Origin: Liolophura sinensis
Lineage: Eukaryota > Mollusca > Polyplacophora > Chitonida > Chitonidae
Assembly (NCBI RefSeq): GCF_032854445.1
Contig: NC_088303.1
Span: 3,295,501 to 3,359,500, forward strand
Length of the DNA stretch: 64,000 bases
Direction: 5' to 3'
The first letter of the stretch is position 1. Each line of letters opens with the position of its first letter. The notes below the pieces were generated by a model. It did no database searches. It saw only the letters and a program-made list of their open reading frames with translations, and was not told the DNA's origin. The position numbers and the translations under genes were made by a program. This document shows, one piece after another, positions 38,201 through 49,520 of the stretch.

Positions 38201-39210
38201 TATTGTTCTCCACTGGGCTGCGGTGAATCATTAATCGTTATGTAATCGTTATATACAACATTATTGTTTCATGGAGACAGTGACGTGTAGGTATAATTAA
38301 TTACTTATGTCAGATAGCAGAAAAAGTAAGCATTTATCCTACATTTATTCAGTTTTCTCTGTTAGTGTGAAATTATCTCCAGTTGTATATGAAACAAAAC
38401 ATGGATCCTCGTTATTCTGTAAAATATTTATGTTATTTAGAAACCTAGATGGAATGTGAGAGCAGCCACGTACCTATATTGTGTTTCTTTATTGCAGCTT
38501 TCATCCATGATGTCTTACCCACACCGACATCGCTACGGGACAGGGGTGAGGATTCGGACGGTGGCCACACCAGCGACTCGTGCTGCGATTCCATGCCCAA
38601 ATCCCCAGAGGGTTCCTTTTCCAGCTCGGTGGAGAGTATAGATGATCTCGCCAAACCGGACTTCCACAGTGGTATAACCATTGATTATACCTACGAGGCG
38701 TTCTTCATAAGCGACGGCAGGTCCCGGAAGAAGCCTGTCGTCCCATCTGATGTGGTGGTGCCGGAGAAGGTAGGCTCACGTCAGAGATACTCTTGCAACG
38801 AGTGCGGGAAACACTACGCCACCTCGTCAAACCTGTCCCGCCACAAGCAGACTCACAGAAGTCTGGATAGTCAACTGGCCAAGAAATGCCCTCACTGTCA
38901 CAAAGTCTACGTCAGTATGCCCGCATTGTCTATGCACATATTAACTCACGATCTGAAACACAAGTGTGAAATCTGCGGCAAGGCATTCAGTCGACCTTGG
39001 CTTCTTCAAGGTCACCAGCGCTCCCACACGGGAGAGAAGCCTTTTGGGTGTGCCCATTGCGGGAAGGCATTCGCGGACAGGTCGAACTTAAGGGCTCACA
39101 TGCAAACGCATTCTGCCTTCAAGCACTACAAATGTAAAAGATGCGACAAATCGTTCGCGCTGAAATCGTATCTAAACAAGCACTACGAGTCTGCTTGCAT
39201 CAAAGAGTAG
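35292..39210 (+). CDS. scrt: Scratch-family C2H2 zinc-finger transcriptional repressor (two exons)
   Basis: Coding exons are 35292-35451 and 38498-39210 (290 residues). The ATG at 35292 is chosen because it opens the SNAG repressor motif MPRSFLVKK; the frame runs seven codons further upstream, but without an ATG. The donor is AACG/GTAAGT and the acceptor TTTCTTTATTGCAG/CT; both fit phase 1. Residues 117-132 (YTYEAFFISDGRSRKK) match the Scratch box. Five fingers follow: 153-173, 184-204, 210-230, 238-258 and 266-287, the last C2HC (final ligand Cys287). The blocks SSNLSRHKQTHRSLDSQLA and SRPWLLQGH are Scratch-type rather than Snail or Slug. Family knowledge: nuclear E-box-binding repressor acting in neural precursors and neurons. 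All zinc ligands are present. It is shorter than vertebrate SCRT1/2 because the middle low-complexity region is shorter. Confidence 0.96.
35452..38497 (+). other. Scratch intron
   Basis: This 3046-bp intron runs from GTAAGT to a pyrimidine-rich TTTCTTTATTGCAG. It separates the SNAG-bearing N-terminus from the Scratch box and fingers. It contains a C15 run at 37202-37216 followed by an A-run. No other gene or recognised repeat is inside; small frames on both strands lack motifs. It could hold enhancers. Confidence 0.9.
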
Positions 39211-41440
39211 CTGGTCAGGAGTTTGTGTGACCGTCACCACCTGCAGGACTGCCGGGCAAACGTGCAATAACCCTTAACCACAAGGCCAACTCCAGCGGGA
39301 AAATCGCTAAATTTCCCATCGGATTGTTTTTTCGTCCCTAGGTTTACTATATTGTATGCGCTACTCTGTCCCTCTAGTCTCGTGTCCATGTTTTATGTTT
39401 AAGTTTTGTCTCTAGTCTAATGGTCCCATCTTTTTGTGTCTCAAACCTTTTGTAATATCTATATTTTGGACAGTCTGTTGTTGACTGAGTGATGTTCGCT
39501 TTGTCGAACCATTCCCACCCATACTGACGATTGACAATGTGTACATAAGCCCACCGTGTATTTTGATGTTACAACTTGTTGCTTTTATACAAGCACGTCA
39601 CTTACATGAAACTTTTTAACACACTTATTGAGATTGGTTGTTTACGCATGTTCTGAGTGATTGTTTGCGCATGTGCCGAGTATCTGGAGAGTCTGTGTTG
39701 AATGCGAAGGTTTTAATGGATGACAAGACAAAGTTGTGAAAAATTGCCCTTTGAGGTTTAATATATGACGAACGCTTCCCACCGAATTTTGTACTATACG
39801 AATCAGTTTTATTGTAAATATGGAGTTGAGAACATTTTTGTTTCTCTTTTAGTATCATGGATTTCCCTGTGCGACCATTTTCAGGCGCTAAGGTCCAAGT
39901 CCGGACACTTGCGAACGCAACCCACCGATATAATGCTATCATGCAGTTTGTAGCATTACATTTTGTAGAAATGTTTATATATGTATTGAACTGTGTTATT
40001 ATATAGAATAAGATAAGCAATGATAAGCAAGCGTAATTTATTTAATTTATTCAAATTTTAGGCTTTTTTATATGTGTGACGAGAAACAAACCGCATCACA
40101 TTTTCAGGGTTTGTTTTCCATTGGAGCTTAAGATGTATTTTGTTTTCATTGCTTCGTTTTAGTGATGAAATTTTCTTAAACTCTTGAATTCTAGAGTTGA
40201 AAGAAATGGGAGTCAACTTTTCAGATACACTTGTTAATTATACACGTTTATTGGAATTCTTTCTTTGGCTCTATTTGCAAATCTCTTCGCCATTCCGGAT
40301 ACGCTCAGAATTTAAACATGAGAGGTATTGTTTTTTAATGCTATCTTTTCCTGTGGAGCGTTACGTAACTTGGACTCGCTTGTTTTAGAATTCTGTAGAG
40401 CTGTGAAAGCCTTTGGCATATGACTGCCATGTATTAACAGTTTTCCAGGACTCCCTCAGCGACAATGCTTTATCCTGATAGAACGTATCGTACAACTGAT
40501 ATGCTAATACAACGGCGGTCTTTATGCTAATTTACCTTTCATAAGACGATATTACATGAAGTCATTCCAGTCCTTACGTGATTTTGAATGGTGAGTGATA
40601 GTGGATAGCCGCTTTCTATCAGCAGCCCATAGCAAGCTGACGTTTGGTTTATACCCCTGTTGAAATCTGCCTCAGGTGAATGCGTTCCCATAACTCAAAG
40701 CTTTCCGGCCTGTTGTTAAGGATTCATTTGTCGCACAAAAACACGAGAGCAATGCCAGCTCTAGCCATTCCACCCACCGCATTTAAACACTTCAGTATTT
40801 TTTATGTACACATGGCTGCAGCCGTTCTAGTTATTTAATGTTCTTATAGCGTTCGATTGTTGGTTTGTTACATTTTATTTGGTTTTTGCGATGTTTTATT
40901 TCCTTGGTGATATACTAAATTTCCTTACTTTATTTCTTTGTACTATTTGTTAACTACTTCAGTACACGTTCCGTCTTTGTTCTTTATCCTGTTTGGTATA
41001 AGTTCGTTTTTATGTCGCGTTTGTATAAACAAGTTAAATTGTTTTATAACAAAATAACGATGACTTCAGAAAGCGATCTTTCAGAGTAATAGTAAGAATA
41101 TCTTTGCCCACACCCTCATATTTTCCCCACCAAAGCAATAATTGCAATATTTAAATGTATTCTATGCTTATTTTTTTTATAAATGTTCAGACGCGAACAA
41201 AAACCTAAACTTGCACTTTTTAAATTCAGAGTGCGACTAATGGTTGTAAAGTGCTTTTTTCTAGAACCTTTGTAAAGTGTCACGTTTTATAAACAATAAT
41301 GCACTGGTTTTCTTAGGTCTTTGGGATACTGGACCATTTGTACATGCACACTTTTCTATAATCAATTGGTAGCTATGCAGTAACAGGTCTATCGCTTGTT
41401 GAATCATTAACTATTTATGCCGAAAACGTCACAAGCCATA
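39211..41440. other. Scratch 3' region and following non-coding DNA
   Basis: The 3' untranslated region starts after the TAG at 39208-39210. I find no exact AATAAA before about 42032, so the transcript end cannot be placed; a non-canonical signal nearer the stop is possible. A 131-codon minus frame (39625-40020) has no motif. The region is T-rich, as many 3' UTRs are. Confidence 0.5.
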
Positions 41441-41779
41441 ACAGGTTGTCGACCCGTATTTTACCGGGGGCTAGGAAATAGATGACGGGTATCAATCACC
41501 CTCGACCTCTCCTACAGGAGGGCGTGGAGAGTGGAAAGAGACACGAGCAAACTGAAGCTCGTTGACTAGCCCAGTGGCTGCCATACCAGCTTTATGGTGC
41601 CAGCAGACAGTGCCTAGCCCACGCCAAAACAAGTTTGTCTTAACGGCAAAAATTCTATAGGGTATAATTGAATGTAAGCCTTGCGGCTAGGCCCATTATG
41701 TAAGATGATGGGAAGCAGCCTGAAGCCTGTATACACAACGGGACCAAACCTATATACGGCCGAGGTTCTGGGTCACCGA

Positions 41780-42060
41780 CAGGCTGCTGTGTTAAATGTG
41801 GGGTGGTCATGTAAAGATTTTGGGAAGTTATTTTGAAGTCTTTAAGGAAGACAGTGCGTTAGACATGTAAAGCAAGATATTTTTGAGAAATGTGCTTCTT
41901 GGCGTTTATGTGGAGTGGATTGCCCTCTATTGGCAACCAGCCAATCGCCCTATATGGGCAAGAAGCTCTCATATATACCCGATATCAGTGGCCTTGACAT
42001 AGTCAATTTTGCAATATACAATAACATTTGAAATAAACTGAGAACAATTTCGTAAATATC
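41780..42060 (+). mobile_element. Possible solo-LTR-like segment
   Basis: CCAATCG at about 41940, ATATATACCC at about 41972 and AATAAA at 42032-42037 occur in the order of an LTR promoter and polyadenylation region. Upstream (41441-41780) is GC-richer sequence unlike its surroundings. I cannot see clear TG...CA ends, a target duplication or a second copy, so this could equally be an unrelated transcription unit end. Confidence 0.2.
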
Positions 42061-44526
42061 TGTCTTTGTATCTGTTCTTTTTCATGTGTTTTGGTCTTGT
42101 GCCTTTAACCGTTTGAATAATTCTCTAGTTCCGGTGGAGAATCCTGGCCGATCGGAATATGTTGGAGTCCTTCTTGAAAACATCCTTTGGAGAAAGGCTT
42201 GGGTTTTATTGGAATTCCACACAACATAAGTATCGTGCTGTATAGCCACCCAGTTTCAATTGACCGTCTGTTTTTTCTGCGCCAGTGTTATATTTTTACC
42301 CACTGTAAAATCGATCAGCCGAGGAAGCTTGGGAAAGTAGATCCCTTGCCGGCAGTGGATCGTCAGTTTGTGTGAACAGTAAAGCCGCAGAGGTCTAGTA
42401 TTGGATATAAACGCGAATAAGCCAGCCACTTGTAGCGCGGTGGCTTTCGAAAAGAACCGGCTTTAGAAAGAGATCGATATAGGCTTACGGTGGCCATAGC
42501 TGGTTCCACTCAAAACAAACAGAATAGCAATGATCGACTGGGGGAGGTGGGAGGGGGGGGGGGGGGGGGCAAATGTTTCTGCAGATAAGGAATGTCCAGA
42601 GAAAGGTTGCCCATATGAATTCTCTCGGGCGGAGTGGGATATATGTACCCAGGGTAATATTGATTCAGGGTAAATACTGGGAATACATACAGAATCGGTT
42701 CCTGCACATTTATCAACACTTGACAGAGTAGCTTCAGTTATCATTCACATTTGATGTATTTGCCTTTCACTCTTTTTGCATGAGCCGCACCATAAAATAT
42801 TGAATCACACAGCCTTTTTCAACTTGTAGTATCCAGGCATAGCGCCGCCTGGTGGCATAACCAGACATATTTACTCAAATTTGTTGATCAACCATTTCAG
42901 GATCGAACGTCATAATTCCGGTGATTTATTGGGGATACTGTAGTAAGCTGAACATTCATGATGTAAGACACTTTATGTGTTTTGCTATATATAGGCTCTC
43001 GTTGCGTATGAGCGAACCGTGCATGGTTACTGCGTGTATCTGTGCCATACCCCACTTGTTGAGCACAGTGATGTAGATCCATACATCCGGTCACGTGGTG
43101 GAGTAAACGTGGTTCACGTGAAATGATCCGGGAATACATAATGCGATTATCTAGCAACGTGTATTCCACTGAGCCTTGCAGAATGACACAAATCGCAGGA
43201 AGTTTATGTATTTAGAGGGATACAAACTCTGTGATAGCACTGGAGTTAGAGCGTCCTCTGCCGGAGCCAGATATGACTAAGTTAGACTCAAAGCCTGGTT
43301 ATAGGTTTAAAGAGCAGTTGAAAATGTACTGTTGGTATCATGTGGAGTGGGTGGACGGGTTTGTGGGCTTCTGGTGTTTGTGTTGGGTTGGTTGTATGTA
43401 TTAGAAAATAGCACTGGTATAGGGTAATTGCATGCTGAGGTTCCGGCCAAGTTTCTTTGGTATGGCGTTTCAGTGAAGCAGCACTTCCGGATTTCACGGA
43501 AATCATGCTGGAAGGAAAACGATACTCTTCGAACACACATGGGTCCGTGCAGTGTTTGCGTAGAAAGGATCTGGCACAATTATCCCAGACAGTATAACCA
43601 CACTAACTGATATGAAACATAAAATGATAGTACCACGGTTATATTGTTTGGGTGCATGTGGCCATTTTTATTCAGCGGAAAGGTGGTCTCAACAAATTTA
43701 ATTGCTGAATCACAAACAACAAGTGTCTAGATGGTACGAGTGTAATCGACTTGAGGAGTAAATATCTATGTGTGAGGGCCTAACTTGTACGCTAAATTCC
43801 CTTCTTCGTCAATCGGGGAAAATGGTAGTTAGCGGACATTTTAATAAGATACTACGTTACAGTTCGACCGGTCACAAGTAATAACACATGCACCTCGGAG
43901 CCGTCATTTCGGTAGAGTAGCTATAAAGTGGCCGCCAAACAAAGAGCATTTTGCAAGCACATATCAGTGGCAGAGTTTACTTCCAATGACGCCCTGCTGC
44001 CTGTTATGTTGTGACCCAGCGAATCAAACTGGCCCTACAGGTACACAGGTTGAAATTAAAACAACTCGGATATTGGATCAATTATTCAGGTGCGTACTGT
44101 ATGCACCCCACCTCCTCTTGCCCCGGGCCTGAATAGTCCCGGGAGGGTTGGGTCAGCCAGCCAGCAGGGTCCTGTATACCTGGACAGATGGTGGATGGGG
44201 AAAAGGGAGACAAGACCACCGTATAGAAGGCCACCGGGCTGGGTGGAGCACGACCGGGGCTAGCTGGAACAGACTCTATCTGCTAGCCATCAATCCAGGT
44301 AGACGGGGGGGGGGGGGGGGGGGGTATTAGTCATAACCGTGTATGAAATATTAATGGACATCAGCGCATGCAGGGCTGCTGTTCCTAGTCACAACAACAA
44401 GTTATATACCAGGCTGATTACATGATCCTCCTTTGTTACCGATCTCACTTGTCAGGTGTAGGGTCAAATGTCAAAATATCATTTCTTGACAGAAAATGCC
44501 GACCTGACAGATATGGTTATGAATGT
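42061..44526. other. Non-coding stretch with homopolymer G runs
   Basis: G17 at 42553-42569 and G20 at 44305-44324 are the notable features; both may be variable in length or assembly-sensitive. Frames of about 90 codons on the minus strand (42463-42744, 42897-43169, 43307-43579) show no domain. Confidence 0.5.
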
Positions 44527-44608
44527 ACAAATTTATTATCTTATTTGATTGGCGTTTTACACTGTGCTCAAGAATATTTCACTTATACGACGTCAGCCAG
44601 CAAACAGG
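44527..44608 (-). repeat. SINE 3' tail fragment, minus strand
   Basis: TTATTTGATTGGCGTTTTAC followed by CTCAAGAATATTTCACTTAT and ACGACGTCAGCCAGCA is the inverted tail and distal body of the SINE at 6728-6978. The rest of the body is absent. Confidence 0.75.
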
Positions 44609-45489
44609 CCAACTGACTAAAAATGTAAATCACGCTCTCAACGGATTTACGATTATGTAGTGGAATCCTCAGTGAAATTGTTATTGTGCAGACAGAAAAT
44701 TGCGCTATATAAAATTATCGTTTATTATCTCCATAATCACATCGGGTCAAATCGACAGATTAATCAACAGAAGTGACGAAGCAATCATCTTGATTCACTA
44801 TGGAGATCGCCTCCAAGCTGGTGATGTGTGAAATGTCTGGGAATTTACCGAACATGTCATGGCTGCAGGCTAGTTACCATGCCATCAGCGAGCCCAGTTT
44901 GCGCAGTGTCCGATGACTGAGCACACACAGACAGCTGATAAACGACACAACATCTATCCTCATCAATTAACCGTTATTCCTATCGATCACGTGACACACA
45001 CATCACACGGCTGCTTAAAATCGTACCGACTAAAGTATTCTGGCAAATATTGAAGTAGATTATCCGTGTGGTGTCTCGTGCAGTTGAAGTCTGAATTATT
45101 ATCTCAGCTGCCCGATATTAGCAGCGAATGAGGCATTAGTGTAGCGTCTGTCTTAAGATGTGGATTTTTGGTCACAATTTCCAGAACAATAGAAACGTAT
45201 TAATCTGAATCTTATCACATGCACACAAGTCTACCATAAACGTAAAAAATTAGAAAAAATTAGCAAAAATTAGAAAGCATGTTTTTCTGTGAAAATATAG
45301 AATGCGCAAACACAATTCATATAGTCTGGTGTTTCAAAGTTTCATCCGCACGTGCCCTAAAAAGTTCTTTAAAAGAATGTAAACCCTTGGGATTTCAAGA
45401 AAATAACCCTCCACTTACAGCGTGTCATCAATCAAGACATACGATAAAATATAATGTCTGTATAGTTTTTTGGACTGTAACAGCCCTAT
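44609..45489. other. Non-coding stretch, nothing recognised
   Basis: The triplet AAAAATTAG is repeated near 45246-45275. A 92-codon + frame (45279-45557) has no domain and runs into the dispersed-repeat fragment. Confidence 0.45.
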
Positions 45490-45556
45490 ATAACTGGAGG
45501 AAGTGTCTGAAATCTCTGGCACTCTGCATGCTTCATAATTGTGTCCAAATCCACTA
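45490..45556 (+). repeat. Fragment of the unclassified dispersed repeat
   Basis: ATCTCTGGCACTCTGCATGC then TTCATAATTGTGTCCAAATC matches the end of copy 1 (ATCTCTGGCACCCTGTGTCA, then TAACTGTGTCAAGTTCC at 15282-15299). Confidence 0.5.
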
Positions 45557-45885
45557 AACTCGGGCCTAAAGTTTTTATGCATCATGCTGAATAAAATCGC
45601 AGCGTGGGATATATGAAAAGTTGCAAACAAAGTGAAAATGAAATACACGCTCTTCATTAACGGCAACTTATAAGCTACTCATTGTACAAACTGACTTCAT
45701 GCTCGTAGACCATTCCTTGAGCCTCTCCGGCATCCCACTGGAAACTGTTGACTGGTTCCCTTTACAAGACGGTGTCATATAATATCTTAAGAGCTTTCTT
45801 AACTCTTTGGTGGTTCGTGCTGAACATTGTTCATATGTGGTTGAAGACAGGTATACCACTGTTTAGATCAGTGTTGACGTACTTA

Positions 45886-45887
<2 letters not shown>

Positions 45888-45973
<86 letters not shown>
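45888..45973. repeat. (AT)n microsatellite
   Basis: About 43 uninterrupted dinucleotides. The 96-codon frame across it is an artefact. Confidence 0.97.
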
Positions 45974-45977
<4 letters not shown>

Positions 45978-47230
45978 ACTTTTTAGTGGATTCTGTACAC
46001 ATTGTCGCTATGGACACTATGTAGAATGGACACTATGAAGTACAGATGAGAGTAAAATTATGGGAGAAATCCATTTTTTCAAAAGTCGGCTGAATTTTGT
46101 TTCTTACTTTGCCCTTCTTTATAAACACTACACACATCGTATACTATGACTGAGCCTGTCGATATACGATTCGCCTTGCGTGTCAAGGACTTCTGGTCTG
46201 TTACTGGTAACTCTTTCACCTCTGACCTCTCACATACTGGCCGGCGGTGTAGCCTTTTATCAGCTATGCAGTTTAATATAATTTTCACCCACCTCACTCA
46301 TACAGCATGTATTTTATGGAAAACCTGAACAGGAAAGCTTTCCAAAGATTCCTTCTCCTTCAACTTTGTTGGCGTTACAATAAATTATTCCATCCTTCGT
46401 GCTCTGACACATGTGCAGATGCATTTGGATCCACACACTTTCCGGGGCAAACTCACTTGTTTGATGTTCAATGGTGTGATGTGATAATACACCATTAGTT
46501 TATGACCCTTTGTTCTTAGCCGTAAATCGGGCCGATGTCATGTCAGCATACTGTGCTATGTAATTCGGTCTATATCCCAGTTTGGTGGCAGTCTGTGTTT
46601 CTTATTGATCACCGTGGGAGAGTCTTACCAGTCCCACCGCAGGGTAGCCCTTAACATACAGACTCTCTTAGGATAACTACACCCTTCAGACAGCGGTAAA
46701 CAAAGTCCCTCCCATCTCCTCCATCCTATAACTCTCCGTCGAACTGTTTGAATTAAGGGAGCCGGTCTGCTTATAGTCCCACTTGTCTTTCGAGATGATC
46801 ATAATGGTTAATAAGGAGACAAGTCCATCTTTTGTAATATTTATTCAGTCTTCCCTTTAAATGTTTCAAGGTGAATTTGCCGCGTCACAAAATTCTAAAT
46901 ACTCGTCCTATACAAATGTTAACTGAGCCAATTGTATGTTTGTAAGGTGTGCGCAAGCGTGAACATCAATGTCTAATTAAGCGAATTGCTCATAATGTTA
47001 CCATTGTAGCACTGGTCTGTCTTGTATTCGAAAGCTGATACAAATGAAGGCTATACATAAGTAATAACCCGCGGGGGAAATAATTAACGAGGCTATAGCA
47101 ATTGCTTGGTTGTGTTTGTAGGTCTCATCCCAATATACTCTATATCAAATTTGAGGTCTATTTGAGTGTTTGAATGATGGAACGAACAAATCTTGTAATG
47201 TAAACTGTAAATTTACAATGCTTCGATAAA
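45974..47230. other. Non-coding stretch, nothing recognised
   Basis: No domain-bearing frame. A segment at 46600-46690 contains GTGGGAGAGTCTTACCAGTC-type sequence with partial inverted symmetry (GACTCTC near 46663), but I cannot assign it. Confidence 0.45.
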
Positions 47231-47350
47231 TTTAGTTTTGGTTTTCAGGAATAGTCCATACCTTCAGGTAAGTTTAGTTTTGGTTTTCAGGAATAGTCCA
47301 TACCTTCAGCTAAGTTTAGTTTTGGTTTTCAGGAATAGTTCATATCATCA
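47231..47350 (+). repeat. 42-bp triplication with splice-site-like borders
   Basis: Three copies begin TTTAGTTTTGGTTTTCAGGA at 47231, 47273 and 47315. In copy 1 a 19-nt segment lies between TTTTCAG and GTAAGT, which looks like a micro-exon with acceptor and donor. In copy 2 the donor is CTAAGT, and in copy 3 it is lost. No coding exon nearby supports a gene, so the resemblance may be chance. Confidence 0.85.
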
Positions 47351-47429
47351 GAAAATTTCCCAGAACATGGAAAGACTGAAAGAATTTAATTTGTCTTGTC
47401 GACATATAATGCAAACTGATATGTCAATC

Positions 47430-49520
47430 TTTCCACCCATCCATTCAAATTCTTCCTTCCATATGTCTGATCTGATTCTTCTTTTCATCCATCTTCTAAA
47501 ATTCTTTTATTCATCCATCTGTTCAAATTTATCCATCTGCTCCGGATTTTCTGTCTATCCATCCGCTCAAATTCATCCATCGGATCTGGTTCTTCAGTTC
47601 TTCAAATTCTTCTCTCCATCCAACTGCTCTAATTCTCCTGTCCATCCTTCTGCTCTGATTCTTCTGTCCATCCGTCTGCTCTAATTCTTCTGTCCATCCG
47701 TCTGCTCTAATTCTTCTGTCCATCCGTCTGCTCTGATTCTTCTGTCCATCCGACTGCTCTAATTCCTCTGTCCATCCGTCTGCTTTTATTCTTCTGTCCA
47801 TCCGTCTGCTCTGATTCTTCTGTCCATCCGTCTGCTCTAATTCTTCTGTCCACCCGTCTTCTCTAATTCTTCTCCCCATCCGTCTGCTCTAATTCTTCTG
47901 TCCATCCGTCTGCTCTTACTCTTCTGTCCACCCGTCTGCTCTGATTCTTCTCCCCATCCGTCTGCTCTGATTCTTCTGTCCATCCGTCTGCTCTAATTCT
48001 TCTGTCCACCCGTCTGCTCTAATTCTTCTCCCCATCCGTCTGCTCTAATTCCTCTGTCCATCCGTCTGCTTTTATTCTTCTGTCCATCCGTCTGCTCTGA
48101 TTCTTCTGTCCACCCGTCTTCTCTAATTCTTCTCCCCATCCGTCTGCTCTAATTCTTCTGTCCATCCGTCTGCTCTTACTCTTCTGTCCATCCGTCTGCT
48201 CTGATTCTTCTCCCCATCCGTCTGCTCTGATTCTTCTGTCCATCCGTCTGCTCTAATTCTTCTGTCCACCCGTCTGCTCTAATTCTTCTCCCCATCCGTC
48301 TGCTCTAATTCTTCTGTCCATCCGTCTGCTCTTACTCTTCTGTCCATCCGTCTGCTCTGATTCTTCTGTCCATCCGTCTGCTCTGATTCTTCTGTCCATC
48401 CGTCTGCTCTAATTCTTCTGTCCATCCGTCTGCTCTAATTCTTCTGTCCATCCGTCTGCTCTAATTCTTCTGTCCATCCGTCTGCTTTAATTCTTCTGTC
48501 CATCCGTCTGCTCTGATTCTTCTGTCCATCCGTCTGCTCTGATTCTTCTGTCCATCCGTCTTCTCTAATTCTTCTGTCCATCCGTCTGCTCTAATTCTTC
48601 TGTCCATCCGTCTGCTCTAATTCTTCTCTCCATCCGTCTGCTCTAATTCTTCTGTCCATCCGTCTGCTCTGATTCTTCTGTCCAACCGTCTGCTCTGATT
48701 CTTCTGTCCATCCGTCTGCTCTAATTCTTCTGTCCACCCGTCTGCTCTAATTCTTCTGTCCATCCGTCTGCTCTGATTCTTCTGTCCATCCGTCTGCTCT
48801 GATTCTTCTGTCCATCCGTCTGCTCTAATTCTTCTGTCCATCCGTCTGCTCTAATTCTTCTGTCCATCCGTCTGCTCTAATTCTTCTGTCCATCCGTCTG
48901 CTCTAATTCTTCTGTCCATCCGTCTGCTCTGATTCTTCTGTCCATCCGTCTGCTCTAATATGGTAAGTCTGCTTCTGTCCATTCTCTTGGTCTGAATACT
49001 TTACCTATCATTCTGTTCAGAATCTTGTGTCGCTCAATCTACACTCTTGCCCATACCTCGGGCCATACTCTTCTGCAACTTCCAGCAACTGTGATTCTTC
49101 TGCATGTTATGTTGTTTATTTCCACAAGATTCGCAGGTTTATGATTCTGTCCATCCTCCGATGCAAATTCTTCTTTTCACTATTTACCTCTAAATATTGT
49201 TAATCCTTCTTTCCTTTGTCAATCACTCCAGCTTATGTCCAGTATTTTATCGCTAACATTGTCACTACATCCCGCCTGTTGCAGTCAAATAATACTGTCC
49301 TTTCTTTTTAAACTCTAAGCAGTTTCTTTTGTCCATCCGTCCTAAAAGATATTTTTGTTCATCTGACCTCAATGATTCCCTTTTCATCTATTCTCCCAAA
49401 CCCTTCTGTTCAATTGTCTTCAAAGAATCCTTTACCCATCTCTCCTGAAAGGTTCCTCTTTTCATCTGTCCTCCAAAATTCATGTGTTAATTTTTCGGCC
49501 ATGAAAATCTACCCATCTGA
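47430..49520. repeat. 24-bp minisatellite with decayed edges
   Basis: The core, 47610-48957 (about 56 copies), repeats TCTGTCCATCCGTCTGCTCT plus AATT, with AAT/GAT, CCATCC/CCACCC and CTGTCC/CTCCCC variants. Towards both ends the copies lose the pattern gradually (47430-47610 and about 48960-49520, where isolated GTCCATCC and TTCTTTTCATC remain). The + strand is pyrimidine-rich. The unit is eight codons long, so minus frames of 74-116 codons (RMDRRIRADGWTEE-like) appear; they are interrupted by stops and lack any start context, so I treat them as artefacts. Confidence 0.95.

Noticed and set aside
38449-38497. ATG at 38449 as a separate start for the zinc-finger exon
   Set aside because: The 16 codons before 38498 are the pyrimidine tract and acceptor of the intron. 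Splicing from exon 1 keeps phase and supplies the SNAG motif.
42553-44324. G17 and G20 runs as functional quadruplexes
   Set aside because: Long homopolymers are common in this kind of DNA and may be length errors; nothing links them to a promoter.
47430-48841. Minus-strand Arg/Glu/Asp-rich repeat frames
   Set aside because: A 24-bp unit equals eight codons, so frames persist until a variant unit adds a stop. They break repeatedly and have no start context.
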